Source: Abelmoschus esculentus (taxonomy: Eukaryota > Streptophyta > Magnoliopsida > Malvales > Malvaceae). From it: a DNA stretch of 64,000 bases. The notes beneath the pieces were generated by a model that was not told the origin of the DNA, made no database searches, and was given only the letters and a program-made list of their open reading frames with translations. The position numbers were made by a program, and so were the translations under genes. The stretch lies in contig JAUCBN010000005.1 of assembly GCA_035048815.1 (NCBI GenBank), positions 13,976,517-14,040,516 on the forward strand, written 5' to 3'. Shown one piece after another: positions 33,072 to 44,190 of this stretch (position 1 is its first letter; each line of letters starts with the position of its first letter).

Positions 33072-34395
33072 TGGTGTGTGGTGTTGATTAGGGTGAATGG
33101 ATGTTTAGGACGTTTTGTGGTGATGACAAAGGATTGGAATGATGTATAGAATGAGAGGATATGTAATGAATAGTGAAATGAAAATAGTATCTTAAATATA
33201 CTCAAGGAAGAAACTAGGTTATAGAAAACCTAACCCTGAACCTTATATTGATCTTTAAGGGGTGGTGATAAACAGACTTTGACCCTTTTAGTATATTAAA
33301 CTAAAAGAACTAGAAGTATCAAGATGATAGAAAAGGGGTTGACGCCAAAAGTAAAAAAGTACATGATAAGTCGGTAAAGTTCTAAGAAGAACTAAACGAG
33401 AGAAAATTCTCACAAAGGATAAAATATATTGTGAATTGTATTTTACAAATGAAAATTTAAGTCCAATTTATAGGAAATAAAATGGTGTGGCCAAAGGACA
33501 TATCCGTTTGAAAAGGTGATCGAATAGTGGCCTTTGTGACTGTCCAACCGGTGGTTTCTCCGTCCTTAACCGTTCGGTTGAATAGTGTCTCCTTCCAAAA
33601 GTTGTTGGAACTTTTCAGTTTAAAATTTTAACCTACACAGTCTTCAGTAATTTGGCCATATCTCGAGTTCCTGATATTGGATTGATTCGATTCTACATGC
33701 GTTGGAAAGATAAGAGATAGAGGCACAACTTTTATGAAGACAAAAAAACCCAATTCTGCTTGAATCATGCTAGAAAATGGAAAACAAGTGGACCATCATG
33801 AATCTGTTCATTGAAAAGTGTTATCTTTTTGTTTTGTTGCCCACTTGCTTTCCCTCCGATATCATGGCATCCAATGTGGATGATGAACGGACATGATGCT
33901 TGGTGAAGGGTTGGTGACCTTCAGGTGTAGATGAGATGAACTAATCAAGCTGAGAGTGAGCTGAATTAAACTGAGTTATCTAGCTGAAAGATATAGCTAA
34001 AGTTTGAAGCTGAAATAAGCTAATCTGAGATGCCTTTAGCAAAGTGAGTTGGTCTGTTAGCTTCCCTATACTCTCTTCTAGTGCTAGGAGTGTTTTGGAG
34101 CTGATCCGAATCTCCTAAGGCCTCGTTTTGAATTATGCTTCGTTTGAACTCATATGGGATTTGTGAGCTGACATGAAGCTAGTCTTGAGTCCTTTAAGTA
34201 CTGTAGGAGTGTTTCATACATTTTCAAGCTATTCTGAAGTTCTCTCGTTGTTCTAACATTACCTTCCGTTTAGCTTCTTTTGAGTTCATTGAGCTGACAC
34301 CGAGCTAATACTTACTCCTTGAACAATATGTAAGTTCTATGAAGAAAACATAATAGTCGAAATAATGAGAATACCTAAAATAACTTAATATAAAT
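33072..34395 (-). mobile_element. LTR-B fragment, interrupted by the CRM-like element
   Basis: Collinear in reverse with 21480-22630 and 50100-51250. The left end lacks the last ~200 bases of the LTR. The right end stops exactly at the CRM-like 3' LTR border (34396), so that element inserted into LTR-B. The continuation of LTR-B is not found on the far side because the CRM 5' LTR is truncated there. A TATA-like box (CCTATAAATTGG, minus strand) lies near 33462-33473. Confidence 0.8.
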
Positions 34396-36195
34396 TGATA
34401 TGAATCCGGTTGCGGAATATCCGAATTTGTATATGTGATTGCCCGATCGTGATTCTAGTAAGTAATTGATATGATTATAAGATGATACGACAATGGAATG
34501 ATGGTAAGTTGATTGTTGTGTTTTGGATGAAGTATGGAAAATATGGATATATGGTTGATGGAAATGAAAAGATGAAATGTAATTGATGGTGCGGTGTAAA
34601 CAAAGGAGGAACCAACACTAAAAAGTGAAGACTCGTTCCTTAAGAGTTTTTAAACCGTGACTTGGGTGAAAGGCTAATGGATTGCGACCCTCTAGTTATA
34701 TGAACTAGGAACCAATAATATAAAAAGAATGAAAAGGGTTTAATACCACAAGAACAATCTTGCAAGCCGATAAATTTCAAAAAGAACTATAAAGGAGAAC
34801 ACTCTCAAAGTTTAATATATGCCAAAAGTTGTTTTTTTACAATGAATTGAGTACCTATTTATAGGCGTAAGACAACAACAAATTGATTAGCCTAGACAAA
34901 GATTAAAGACTCATTATTCTGGTGTTAAAGGCCTACTAATTTGTAGGTTATCCTATCTCCAATTGACAGCCAAAAAGGTTTGATCTAACAAGGATGAATG
35001 TGGACATTCGTAAGATGAATGTAGACATACATATCATCCACATGGAGAAACTCTTGGGCTAATGAACTTGATTAAGTTGTCATTTATCCTCCTTTAATGG
35101 GCTGTTGATAAAGCATTGAATTCAGCAATTGAATGGCCTCTTGAATTTGTTGAACAAGCATCTTGTGACTTTTCCCGTACTGAATTTCCAGCATGCACTG
35201 TCTTCACTAATTTAATCATATATTAAGCTCCTGATATCGGAATGAGGTGATTCAAAGTGCGTTGGAAAGCTAAGAAATAGAATAATAAGTTTGAAAAAGA
35301 CCTCAAGACTCAAATATGCTCGTATCCAATCCAAAAATGGCGAACAAGTTGACTGATATTCCTTGAACTCCCTCCTTAAGTGTTGCTTTAATTCTTTCCT
35401 TTACTCTCCCTTAAGTGCTGATAATGAAGGCTTTCATTGCATGTCTTCTCTGTTAAAAACTGATAAGCTTTATGGAGAATTAAGTAGCTCTTAAGTAGTC
35501 TTTAAGTACCTCTTTAAGTGGTGTATTTAGGAGCTCTTCAATGCATTGTTTTTTTGCTGAAATTGAAAGCCTTTAAGTGGTGCGTAAATCTCCCTTGAAT
35601 GTCTTGAAACTAATCAGCCATCATGGTGTCTTCAAGTGTCTTTAATTGGTAGTAAATGACTTGTCATTCTTGTAGAAAATGATCAGCCATTTGATCCCAA
35701 ATGAATACCCTAGATGAAAATATAAGCAACCATTAGATAACAACATTATTCAATAAAATAAAAGTGAATGCATGAAACTTATTTAATGAGCTAGTTTAAT
35801 TAATTAAAATAGTTACATTGAATGATCTAGTTTAATTAATTAATCCACACACTAAATGAACTCATAAACATAAGAAAACTAACATGCTTTAAGTGAACTA
35901 TCATGCATTAATTAAACTAATGAACTTAATTGAACTAATATGCTTAAATGAATATCAAGCATTATTTATTCATGCACACATGCTGAAATTAAATTTAAAA
36001 TCTTAAGAAAGAACTCATGCAAACTCATGCACAAGTAGGAGGCTGTATTGTTCCAACATAGTTGGTGTTGCATTCTCTAATTTCCAGCCATGAATAAATA
36101 GATTTCCCATGGCCTCTTGAAATTTCTTGGTTTTAGCACGAGTCATAGGTCCAATAGGAAATTCTTCTGATTCATTGTTGGTTGTGATTGTATCA
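34396..36195 (-). mobile_element. 3' LTR of the CRM-like element (LTR-A)
   Basis: It is 1800 bp, with start TGATACAATCACAACC at 36195 (minus strand) right after the polypurine tract and end GGATTCATATCA at 34396. The first 60 codons encode the polyprotein tail. A TATA-like box lies at 34855-34864. The flank at 34391-34395 is TAAAT. Positions 36000-34870 hold no other recognised coding sequence. Confidence 0.92.
34855..34864 (-). promoter_or_regulatory. TATA-like box of LTR-A
   Basis: The minus strand reads CTATAAATAG, matching the solo LTR-A box at 21005. The 5' LTR remnant retains only sequence downstream of this box, so the element has lost its own promoter for genomic RNA. Confidence 0.6.
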
Positions 36196-37002
36196 TTCCC
36201 TCCCTCTTGAAAGCGATTTGACCCCAAATCGTCACCTACATGAAATGCAGATAAATCAGCCACATTGAATGTTGCACTAACATTAAACTCACCTGGGAGG
36301 TCTAATTGATTGGCATTATCATTGACACGCTTTATCACTTGAAAAGGATCATCCCCTCTAGGCATCAATTTTGATTTGCGTTGGGCTAGAAATCTTTCTT
36401 TTCTCATGTGCAGCCAAACCCAATCTCCCGGCTCGAATGTAATTCGTTTACGTCCCTTGTTAGCTTGTTGCTCATATTGCCTAGTTCTCTTTTCAATATT
36501 GTTCCGCGCTTGTTGATGGAGTTTTTTGACAAATTCAGACTTGTTTCTCCCATCTTTATTCACAATTTGATCAGCGGGCAAAGGTAATAAATCCAATGGA
36601 GTTAAGGGATTGGAACCATACACTATTTCAAATGGTGACATTTTAGTGGCAGAATGAATGGATTGGTTGTAAGCAGACTCCACATGTGGCAAGCTTTCCT
36701 CCCAAGTCCTCAAATTCTTTTTGATGATTATCCTCAACAACATGGATAACACCTGGTTCACCACTTCAGTTTGACCATTTGTTTGTGGATGGCAAGTTGT
36801 GGAAAATAACAACTTGATTCCAATCTTGCTCCATAATGTTCTCCAAAAATGGCTTTAAGAACTTCACATCTCGATCAGATACGATAGTTCTTGGAACACC
36901 ATGCAATCTCATGATTTCCCTGAAAAATAAATTATCAACATGTGAAGCATCATTAATCTTATTACAAGGAATAAAATGAGCCATTTTAGAGAATCGATCC
37001 AC
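36015..37002 (-). pseudogene. CRM-like integrase core, C-terminal domain and LTR-encoded tail
   Basis: The integrase core begins at MDRFSKMAHFIPC (37002). The second catalytic aspartate is in TIVSDRDVKF and the catalytic glutamate in NGQTEVVNQ. The first aspartate (normally M-D-F) is missing because a deletion joins YTPLHIP to GLPRTKD just upstream (about 37040). A one-base insertion near 36845 (TTAAAGCC) shifts the frame between KFL and the HFWRTLW region. The frame from 36812 to 36015 is then open for 265 codons, covering the C-terminal domain (KGRKRITFEPGDWVWLHMRK, KLMPRGDDPFQVI, SATFNVADLSAFH), the polypurine-encoded QEGGN and the tail with GPMTRAKTKKFQE. It would insert cDNA into the genome. 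As it stands it cannot be active. Confidence 0.88.
36196..36209 (-). promoter_or_regulatory. Polypurine tract of the CRM-like element
   Basis: The minus strand reads CAAGAGGGAGGGAA directly before the LTR start TGATAC. It is read in frame as part of the polyprotein, so the plus-strand primer site is also coding sequence. Confidence 0.8.
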
Positions 37003-37004
37003 TA

Positions 37005-37776
37005 CTACAAAGATGGAATCTTTGTTATCCTTTGTACGTGGCAGCCCGGAATATGTAGTGGAGTATATAGGCCATGGGGCATGACTTTTGACTTGGCCTT
37101 TCTACATGTGATACAACGCTCACATAGCCTCTCAACATCTCGTTTCATCTTTGGCCAATACAAGTGCTCTTGAAGCATGTTCAACGTCTTCGCTACTCCA
37201 AAATGTCCCATTAGTCCTCCCCCATGTGCTTCCTTGAGGAGCAACTCTCGAATGGATTCTTGTGGGATGCAAAGCTTCCCTTCCTTGAATAGGCATCCAT
37301 CATCTCTATAAAACTTATCATGTGCACCTTTCTCACAAATTTTGTACACTTCACCAAAATCATGGTCAGACTCGTATAATTCCTTAATGAAAGCAAAACC
37401 TAACAATTTAGAGTCTAAGGTGTTAAGAAGGGCATACCTACGTGACAGTGCATCAGCAACAATGTTTTCCTTACCCTTTTTATACATGATCACATAAGGG
37501 AAGGCTTCAAGAAACTCAACCCATTTGGCATGTCTCTTGTTTAGCTTATGCTGACCCTTGATGTGCTTTAATGCCTCGTGGTCTGTATGGATGATGAATT
37601 CCTTAGACCATAGGTAATACTGCCAAGTTTCTAAGGCCCGAATTAATGCATACATTTCCTTATCATAGGTCGGATAATTGAGTGTAGCTCCACTCAATTT
37701 CTCACTAAAGTAGGCTATGGGGCGTCCTTCTTGAGATAAAACTGCTCCAATTCCCAAACCTGAAGCATCACATTCA
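37005..37776 (-). pseudogene. CRM-like RNase H and integrase zinc-binding domain
   Basis: RNase H starts at VECDASGLGIGAVLSQ, just after a stop (TAG where GAG is expected, about 37777) that separates it from reverse transcriptase. The expected acidic residues are visible in CDAS, YDKEMYAL, IHTDHEAL and VADALSRR. A connection follows, then the HHCC zinc-binding domain of integrase: AHGGGLMGHFG with its two histidines and CERCITCRKAKS with its two cysteines. The frame ends after HGLYTPLHIP in shifted residues because of the deletion noted for the integrase core. RNase H removes the RNA template, and the HHCC domain helps integrase multimerise and bind DNA ends. Confidence 0.88.
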
Positions 37777-37778
37777 AC

Positions 37779-38839
37779 CTAAAAAACTTTGTTAAAATCA
37801 GGTAAAGTTAATAATGGTGCATTAATTAAACAATCCTTAATCAGGTTAAAGGATTTCTCTTGTTCTTTACCCCAAAAGAAGTTGGAATTCTTTTTAATGA
37901 CCCCGGTTAAAGGAGCAGCTAAGGTGCTGAAATTGGGTACAAACCGATGATAGAAGCTTGCTAAACCATGGAAGCTTCTAACTTGGCTAATGCTTGTTGG
38001 TCTAGTCCATTCCTCAATTGCCTTAACCTTCTCTCTATCAACTTCTAATCCATCTACACTCGCAATAAAACCTAGGAAAACAACCTTGTTAGTGCAAAAT
38101 ATGCATTTTTGTAGATTAGCATAAAGTCTTTCATTTCTCAAAACATCTAATACTGACCTTAGATGTTGAACATGTTCACTCAAACTCTTGCTATATATAA
38201 GAATATCATCAAAATACACTACACAAAACTTACCCAAGAATTGTCTAAGGATGTGATTCATTAATCTCTTGAAAGTTCTTGGTGCATTAGTTAGACCAAA
38301 CGGCATAACCAACCACTAATATAATCCTTGTTTAGTCTTGAATGCAGTTTTCCATTCATCCCCTTCTCGCATTCGAATTTGGTGGTAACCACTTTTAAGA
38401 TCAATCTTAGAACATCATCTAAACGTGGAATAAGATGACGATACTTTACCATTATTTTGTTAACCGCACGACAGTCCACACACATGCGCCATGTACCATC
38501 TTTCTTAGGCACAAGTAGAACAGGTACTGCACAAGGACTAAGGCTCTCTCTAATATAACCCTTTTCCATCAAATCTGAAACTTGCCTTTGTAACTCCTTA
38601 GTTTCCTCGGGGTTACATCGATAAGCTGGTCGGTTAGGAATGATAGCACCGGGAACAAAGTCAATTTGTTGCTCTATTCCACAAATTGGAGGTAGTCCAC
38701 TTGGATTCTCTTCTAGAAATAGGTCTTCATATTCCTGCAACAATGAAACAATAAAAGATGGCAGACTTGGGTCAAGATTGTTAGTGCTTAAATAACTTTC
38801 CTTGTACATAAGTACAAGAACCATCTTTTTCGAAAACAA
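37779..38839 (-). pseudogene. CRM-like reverse transcriptase
   Basis: The N-terminal part (38839-38400) carries IPNRPAYRCNPEETKELQRQ, SPCAVPVLLVPKKDG and WRMCVDCRAVNKI. After PRLDDVL a small deletion of roughly ten codons removes the DELHG-like segment and shifts the frame. The following codons, in the correct frame, still read KIDLKSGYHQIRM (with the motif A aspartate), then a TAG where GAG is expected before WLVMPFGLTNAP. The C-terminal part (38312-37779) is open and carries the YFDDILIYS catalytic box, FLGFIASVDGLEVD and VRSFHGLASFYHRFVPNFS. It copies element RNA into DNA. The deletion and stops make it inactive. Confidence 0.9.
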
Positions 38840-38847
38840 ATTCTTTC

Positions 38848-39249
38848 TTATCTCTTTTTCTTTAGCAAAAATGCTAACTCTCTTTTTTTCTTCTTTTTCT
38901 TCTCCTTTTTCCGCTCGGATGTTACCTCACTCTCCTTGGCTCTTCTCTCAATTTTGATATCACTCTCTTTGGCTTTTTCAAAGCTTTCTCTTAAATGAAG
39001 TTGATCTTTGTGAACTTGCTTTGGTGAAAGTGGGGCTAGAGTGAACTTCCTTGCTTCATGGGTGAAGGTATACCGATTGGTATAACCATCATGTATGACT
39101 CTCCTATTGAACTTCCATGGTCTTCCTAACAAGAGATGACCGGCATGCATTGGCACAACATCACATAACACCTCGTCTTTGTATTTGCCAATGGAAAAAG
39201 GCACAATAACTTGTTTGATCACTTTAAGTTCTCCTCCATCATTAAGCCA
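38848..39249 (-). pseudogene. CRM-like protease C-terminal part and linker
   Basis: This continues the protease after the premature stop at the end of gag: the original reading passes PYRL-stop-WLNDGG, a TAG in place of CAG. The protease second half shows VIVPFSIGKYKDEVLCDVVP and HLLLGRPWKFNR, the usual (L/I)LGRPW motif. It is followed by the lysine-rich linker ERKKEKKKKKKRE that leads to reverse transcriptase in CRM-type elements. A frameshift near 38850 separates the linker from the RT frame. Confidence 0.8.
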
Positions 39250-40575
39250 CTACAACCTGTAGGGATGTGGATGCTTGGTCATTTCTAGGCCAAGTTTATC
39301 TACCATTAAAGTACTAGCAATGTTAGTGCAACTACCACCATCGATAATGATAAAGCATACCTTTCCATTAATATGGCAGCGAGTATGGAAAATGTTCTCG
39401 CGTTGATGATCCCCATCAATTGCTTGCATGCTTAGGCTCCTTTTAACAACAAGGACCTCTCCACCTACGGCATGTTCCAACTCTTCTTCTTCTTCAAATT
39501 CTTTATCCTCCTCCTCCTCCTCCTCTTGGTCAGTTTCAATCTCTCCATCATCACGGATGAACATAGTGTTGCGGTTAGGGCATTGGCTAGCAATGTGACC
39601 TCTCCCCAAACACTTGAAGCATTGTACATCACGGGATCGATTTGGCAAGGATGAACTCTTTCCCTTGCTGGTTTTAGAGATGGGTTTGATATTCTTTGAT
39701 GGTTCGGCTCGGTCATTAGGAGTAAAGGATGGATTCTTTTTTACGTTACTTTGCCCCCATTTAGAAGTAGAACCTCCAAAGACTCGGGGTGCACCTTTCC
39801 TTTTGAGTTGCTTCTCCACCTTCATGGCCATATGAACCATGTCTTCTATTTCCACGTAATGTTGCAACTCAACAATGGCTACAATGTCAGGATCAAGACC
39901 AGATAGAAACCTTGCCATAGTGGCTTTTCGATCCTCATCAATGTTGGCTCGAATCATGGCTACTTCCATGTCTTTATAATAATCCTCAACACTATGATTG
40001 CCTTGTGTAAGGTTTTGAAGCTTGTTAAACAACTCTCTATGGTAGTGAGTTGGAATGAATCTTCTACGTATCACAGCTTTCATCTCATTCCAAGTAGAAA
40101 TAGGATGTTCACCATTGTGTCTCTTGCTAGATGTCAATTGATCCCACCATATAAGTGCATAATCCGTAAACTCAATGGCTGCGAGTTTTACCTTTTTAAG
40201 CTCTGAATAGTTATGACACTCAAAGATATGTTCAACCTTCTTTTCCCATGCGAGGTATGCTTCTAGATCTGTTCTTCCTTGAAAAGGAGGAATGGTAATT
40301 TTGATGTTGCTGAGATTATCATCCACTCTTGGACGTGCTCTTTGGCCTTGTTGTGCCATACTATGTTGGGATGATTGATCATGTTCTTGCACATCATCAT
40401 CCCCTTCAGGATGATACTCCTCATTACTATGATAAGCTTGTGAAATTTCAAGTTGATCAATTCGTTCTAATAAGGGCTCCAATTGCTGTTGAATCATCTT
40501 TGCCATTGCTTGTAGCAATGCTTGATTTTGCAAATTGGGAACTCCTTCACCACTGTGACCAGATCTTTGTGACAT
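39250..40575 (-). CDS. gag: CRM-like gag with protease N-terminus (441 codons, ends at a premature stop)
   Basis: The frame starts MSQRSGHSGEGVPN at 40575, a good start just after the leader. Residues 18-45 form a probable coiled coil. The retrotransposon capsid domain spans about 94-245 (IPPFQGRTDLEAYLAWEKKV, ALIWWDQL, RFIPTHYHRELFNKLQNL, VEDYYKDME, VELQHYVEIEDMVHMA). A CCHC zinc knuckle C-x2-C-x4-H-x4-C is at 319-332. An acidic run (EEEEEEDKEFEEEEELE) is at about 351-367, and the protease active site IIIDGGSCTNIAS at 409-421. It ends PYRL at a TAG where glutamine is expected, so protease is truncated. Gag itself looks intact, so capsid protein for mobilisation of other copies could in principle still be made if the sequence is transcribed. 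Confidence 0.88.
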   Translation of the reverse strand: MSQRSGHSGEGVPNLQNQALLQAMAKMIQQQLEPLLERIDQLEISQAYHSNEEYHPEGDDDVQEHDQSSQHSMAQQGQRARPRVDDNLSNIKITIPPFQGRTDLEAYLAWEKKVEHIFECHNYSELKKVKLAAIEFTDYALIWWDQLTSSKRHNGEHPISTWNEMKAVIRRRFIPTHYHRELFNKLQNLTQGNHSVEDYYKDMEVAMIRANIDEDRKATMARFLSGLDPDIVAIVELQHYVEIEDMVHMAMKVEKQLKRKGAPRVFGGSTSKWGQSNVKKNPSFTPNDRAEPSKNIKPISKTSKGKSSSLPNRSRDVQCFKCLGRGHIASQCPNRNTMFIRDDGEIETDQEEEEEEDKEFEEEEELEHAVGGEVLVVKRSLSMQAIDGDHQRENIFHTRCHINGKVCFIIIDGGSCTNIASTLMVDKLGLEMTKHPHPYRL

Positions 40576-41044
40576 GATTAGATAAAAAAAATTTAAACCT
40601 TACCATCACAAATCCTCACCTTTCTACTCCAAAGAAAATGCACTCACACTCGTGTTTTACTCGGGATAGGCCTTTCCCCTTAATGCACACTCTTGCCTTT
40701 TACCACTCTTACTCTCTTTTCTAAGCCTTAGAGAACTTACTCAAGGCTTAACAAGCTTTCTTTGTGAAATTTGGCTAAAACAAAATGGTTAGGAAAAGAA
40801 AAACAAGAAATAGGTAGCAAACGGATGGTAGAAAAGAGAAGATAAAATAGGAATCTGAAGAAAATGTGATAAAAAATACAACTCAAACCTTTTTTCACTT
40901 TTAGGATATGATCCCTCCCTCTTGACATTTTTTTTTTGAGATTTTGGATTTTTTTTTTCAATTATTTTTTTTTTGCAATTTTTTTGACTTTTTTTCTAAC
41001 CCGAGATAGAGAAAAAAAACAAAATGCTTACTGAATTGTCAATA
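40576..41044 (-). other. 5' leader of the CRM-like element
   Basis: This is an untranslated leader between primer-binding site and gag. It contains, on the minus strand, several A-tracts separated by AAGTC (about 40925-41000). Closer to gag is a stretch (40640-40715) that matches the leader of the LTR-D element (51840-51940: CTCGTGTT(T/C)ACTCGGGA, CCTTTTACCACTC). The two families thus share leader structure although their LTRs differ. Confidence 0.75.
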
Positions 41045-41056
41045 CTCTGATTACCA
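41045..41056 (-). promoter_or_regulatory. Primer-binding site, initiator tRNA-Met-like
   Basis: The minus strand reads TGGTAATCAGAG, two bases after the LTR end. Plant initiator tRNA-Met would predict TGGTATCAGAG, so there is one extra A. The same extra A occurs in the LTR-D element (52436-52447). Confidence 0.7.
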
Positions 41057-41058
41057 AT

Positions 41059-41509
41059 TGATATGAATCCGGTTGCGGAATATCCGAATTTGTATATGTG
41101 ATTGCCCGATCGTGATTCTAGTAAGTAATTGATATGATTATAAGATGATACGACAATGGAATGATGGTAAGTTGATTGTTGTGTTTTGGATGAAGTATGG
41201 AAAATATGGATGTATGGTTGATGGAAATGAAAAGATGAACTGTAATTGATGGTGCGGTGTAAACAAAGGAGGAACCAACACTAAAAAGTGAAGACCCGTT
41301 CCTTAAGAGTTTTTAAACCATGACTTGGGTGAAAGGCTAATGGATTGCGACCCTCTAGTTATATGAACTAGGAACCAACAATATAAAAAGAATGAAAAGG
41401 GTTTAATGCCACAAGAACAATCTTGCAAGCCGATAAATTTCAAAAAGAACTATAAAAGAGAACACTCTCAAAGTTTAATATATGCCAAAAGTTGTTATAA
41501 AAACAATGT
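41059..41509 (-). mobile_element. 5' LTR remnant of the CRM-like element
   Basis: This is the last ~450 bp of the LTR, matching 34396-34846 with about seven substitutions. The upstream 1350 bp, including the TATA region, have been lost at the junction with the 41510 block. Confidence 0.88.
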
Positions 41510-43364
41510 GTTATAAAACAGATAATAGTCCAGAATGTACAGAAAGGAGAAACATGATCTAAAAAGTATTAAGCTAAATTGAGGTATGTAAATAAAAAAT
41601 AAATACATATAGTAGTAAAAACTTATGATCAAACCGAAATAATTTACCTGTCGATGGAGACAGAGCCAGCAAAACCACGTCAAGTTTCAGTCACTGCTAG
41701 AGAAAAAAGACACGAATTGGAAGTACGCATTCGGCCAGAGATGGGATTGGATCAAAAAAGATCCAATCAGGACTTGTGAATGTGATTGAGTCCTTTATCT
41801 CGGTTCTTCTAAAATGAAACAGACCAAAAAATTTGTCGAGATTATAGAGACATGGACGTACACGCCAATGCATTGTGCGATCAACCTGGAGGCGGCTGTT
41901 GCGCAACAAAACGTAAACCTATTGAGAAATACATGCCAGAACAACGTGCTGAAGACAAGGTTCAACATCGGTAATTTTTTCATGGTTAAGTGTAGAAGAA
42001 TGTATCGCCAAAACAAAAAACCAAACTCATAGGTATGATGGAGAGAGATCCATAACAAACGTACGAGTATGGATCACTGATAAAGAAAACCAGCAAAACC
42101 ACTGGTAAATAAAAACCATAAGCCATAAAATCTAACACGCAAAAACCTGAAACATTTGTTTAAAAAGAAGCTAACCTGGAGACATAGATATGTTGGATCG
42201 ATAGCCAATCGATAACCTTGTTTGTAACCATGTCGTATGATCGGAGAATCGATGAGATCAACAAAAGTGATCTCTTGGAGATGTAGATATGTAGGACCGA
42301 TAGACAATCCATAATCTTGTTTAGTATCGATGAAAACGATCTCCTGGAGATGTAGATATGTTGGACCGATAACCAATCCAAAATCCTGTGTATAACCATG
42401 TCGTGTGATCGGAATATCGATGAGATCGGCAGAGGCGATCTCCTGTAGACTAAAAAATCGATAAAGTCATTTCAGAACCCAAATATGAATTTCCTATCCA
42501 AGGGCCACATAAAATAGCAAATCAAAGTTGTGGTTCCATATAGAAAATAATGGATGGAGTTCATGGGAATTAAGGAATAATAATAATAAAAAGATTAAGG
42601 GGAACAACAAGGTTCTGTTCATGCCGAAGTAAAAATCTATCCAAGAATCCTTACTAAAATAAATAACAAATACTTGTATGATGGAAGTAGTCTGGTTAGG
42701 TTGAGACAGTACTGAGGCATACAACATCAGATTGTAACTTGCTTGATTCATCTCTGCAACTAAGATCTCTAAGAAAGGAAGCAGACAATAAAGGAGATGG
42801 AATTGGAGAATACTCAAAGAATCTCCAGATCTCTTACCTGAGAGGCAGTCGGATGTTATATTGATGAAGATTATTACATGATCTATGATGTTATATTGAT
42901 CCCTTCTCAAGGGTGGTAATTGTGTAGCAATGATCTGGTCTAAAGACCAAGTAAAACTTTCATGAAATATAATTAATAAAACCCAACTTATTTTACTGGT
43001 TGTATCTTTTGAGTCTGCTATGGTGATTGGAGAACACGAGCGTCATTGTTGGCGGAGGCATGGCAAAGATCCATATCAACAGTGATGTTGATGACCACCA
43101 GAAAACATAGCGTTTTAAAGGGAAGGATTCACAATGAAATAGTAAAGCGAAAGAATGAGAAAAATTACAAGAAAATACCTTGTAGAGTTTGAGATGGGTT
43201 TTGTTTCTTCCTCTCCCAGCAGCGAAAATGGTAAAAAATGGCTAATCAAGGGAGGGGAGGATCGGTGGAGAGGGACGGTGGAGGCGGCAGAAGACATGAA
43301 AGGGAAAGGTGGGAAGAGAGGGTGAGAGAGGGAGGGGAGAGGAGAGAAAAAACAATATCCCGTT
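41510..43364 (-). repeat. Block X, copy 1: duplicated 1.85-kb sequence with splice-like signals
   Basis: The block is collinear with 47831-49690 (copy 2), which lies upstream of a LINE endonuclease ORF. I recognise no protein. On the minus strand it starts with a pyrimidine-rich leader and has donor-like sites (AAG/GTATTTTC near 43180, CAG/GTAAGAG near 42838, CAG/GTAAATT near 41650, CAG/GTTAGC near 42170) and an acceptor-like TTTAGTCTACAG near 42450. These suggest a gene-derived or LINE 5' region. At 42170-42460, units with GATATGTTGGACCGATAG recur three times. Copy 1 lacks about 45 bases present in copy 2 near 48058-48100. Confidence 0.75.
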
Positions 43365-43693
43365 CAACCGTTCTAATTTTAACCGAGTAAAAAGCTGAAA
43401 GTTTTAGATTAATTTGTTTAATTTTGTTCGAAAGCCATAATTAACTATTTGAACTCATAAAATTTTATTTAATAACATTTGGTTATCGTTTTTTTTGGGA
43501 TTAAGAAGTGTTTGTCTAAATGAGATTTATGGAGAATCTGTTCAAATTTTAACAGAGTAAAAAGCTGAAAATTTTAGTTTAATCTGTATATTTTTGTCCC
43601 AAAGTCCTTGATTAACTATTTGAACTCATAAAATTTAATTAAGTAACATTTGGTTGTCGTTTTGTTGGGATTAAAACGTGCTTGCCTAAATGG
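43365..43693. repeat. Satellite S1 fragment (about two monomers)
   Basis: Two S1 monomers that start at the same point of the unit (CCGTTC-AATTTTAACCGAG) as the S1 fragment at 49691, right after block X in both cases. They end at AAATGGGC, where S2 begins with GTATACCGTG. They are more diverged than the 1-3528 array. Confidence 0.9.
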
Positions 43694-44190
43694 GCGTATA
43701 CCGTGATGGACGACCCCTCTCTTTGAGCATATTTCGCGGTGAATGGCCCTTTTCTTCTAGTGCATGGCATAATGAATGGTCCCTCTTTTTGAGCGCATGT
43801 CGTGATGGACGCCCCCTTTCTTCTAGTGCATGGCATAATGAATGGTCCCTCTTTTTAAGCACATGTCGTGATGGACGACCCCTCTTTAAGCATATGTTGC
43901 GATGAATAACCCCTCTTTTCGAGTGCATGTCATAATGAATTGTCTCTCTCTTTGAGCGTATGGCGCGATGAATGACCCCTCTCTTTGATTGCATCTCATG
44001 GTGAATGGTTCCTCTCCTTGAGCGTATACCGTGACGGATGACCCCTATCTTTGAGCGTATATCGTGATAAATGACCCCTTTCTTCGTGTGCTAGTCATAA
44101 TGAATGGTCTCTCCCTTTGAGCATATATCGTGATGGACGACCCCTCTTTGAGAATTTGTCGCGGTGAAAGACCCCTTTCTTCGAGTGCAT
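43694..44190. repeat. Satellite S2 block
   Basis: About five trimers. Here units with GTGCATGGCATAATGAATGG and GCATGTCGTGATGGACG predominate, and one pair (43755-43790 and 43827-43862) repeats almost exactly, indicating local expansion. The block is bounded by S1 and LTR-C. Confidence 0.9.

Larger units (their letters stand above)
34396..41509 (-). mobile_element. CRM-like Ty3/gypsy chromovirus, nearly full length but inactive
   Basis: Minus-strand order from high to low coordinate: 5' LTR remnant (41059-41509), primer-binding site, leader, gag, protease, reverse transcriptase, RNase H, integrase, polypurine tract, 3' LTR (34396-36195). The CRM assignment rests on the integrase motif DRFSKMAHFIPC, on LLFSTTCHPQTNGQTEVVN, on the absence of a chromodomain, and on an integrase tail that runs into the 3' LTR. 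The shared parts of the two LTRs differ at about seven positions in roughly 440 bases, suggesting fairly recent insertion. Stops, a frameshift and deletions are listed under the domains. The 5' LTR is cut at about 41509 and joined to an unrelated block, so no target duplication can be read. Confidence 0.9.

Noticed and set aside
38880..38920. Lysine-rich run as a nuclear localisation signal of a host protein
   Set aside because: It sits in the protease-to-reverse transcriptase linker of the CRM-like element, where such runs are usual.
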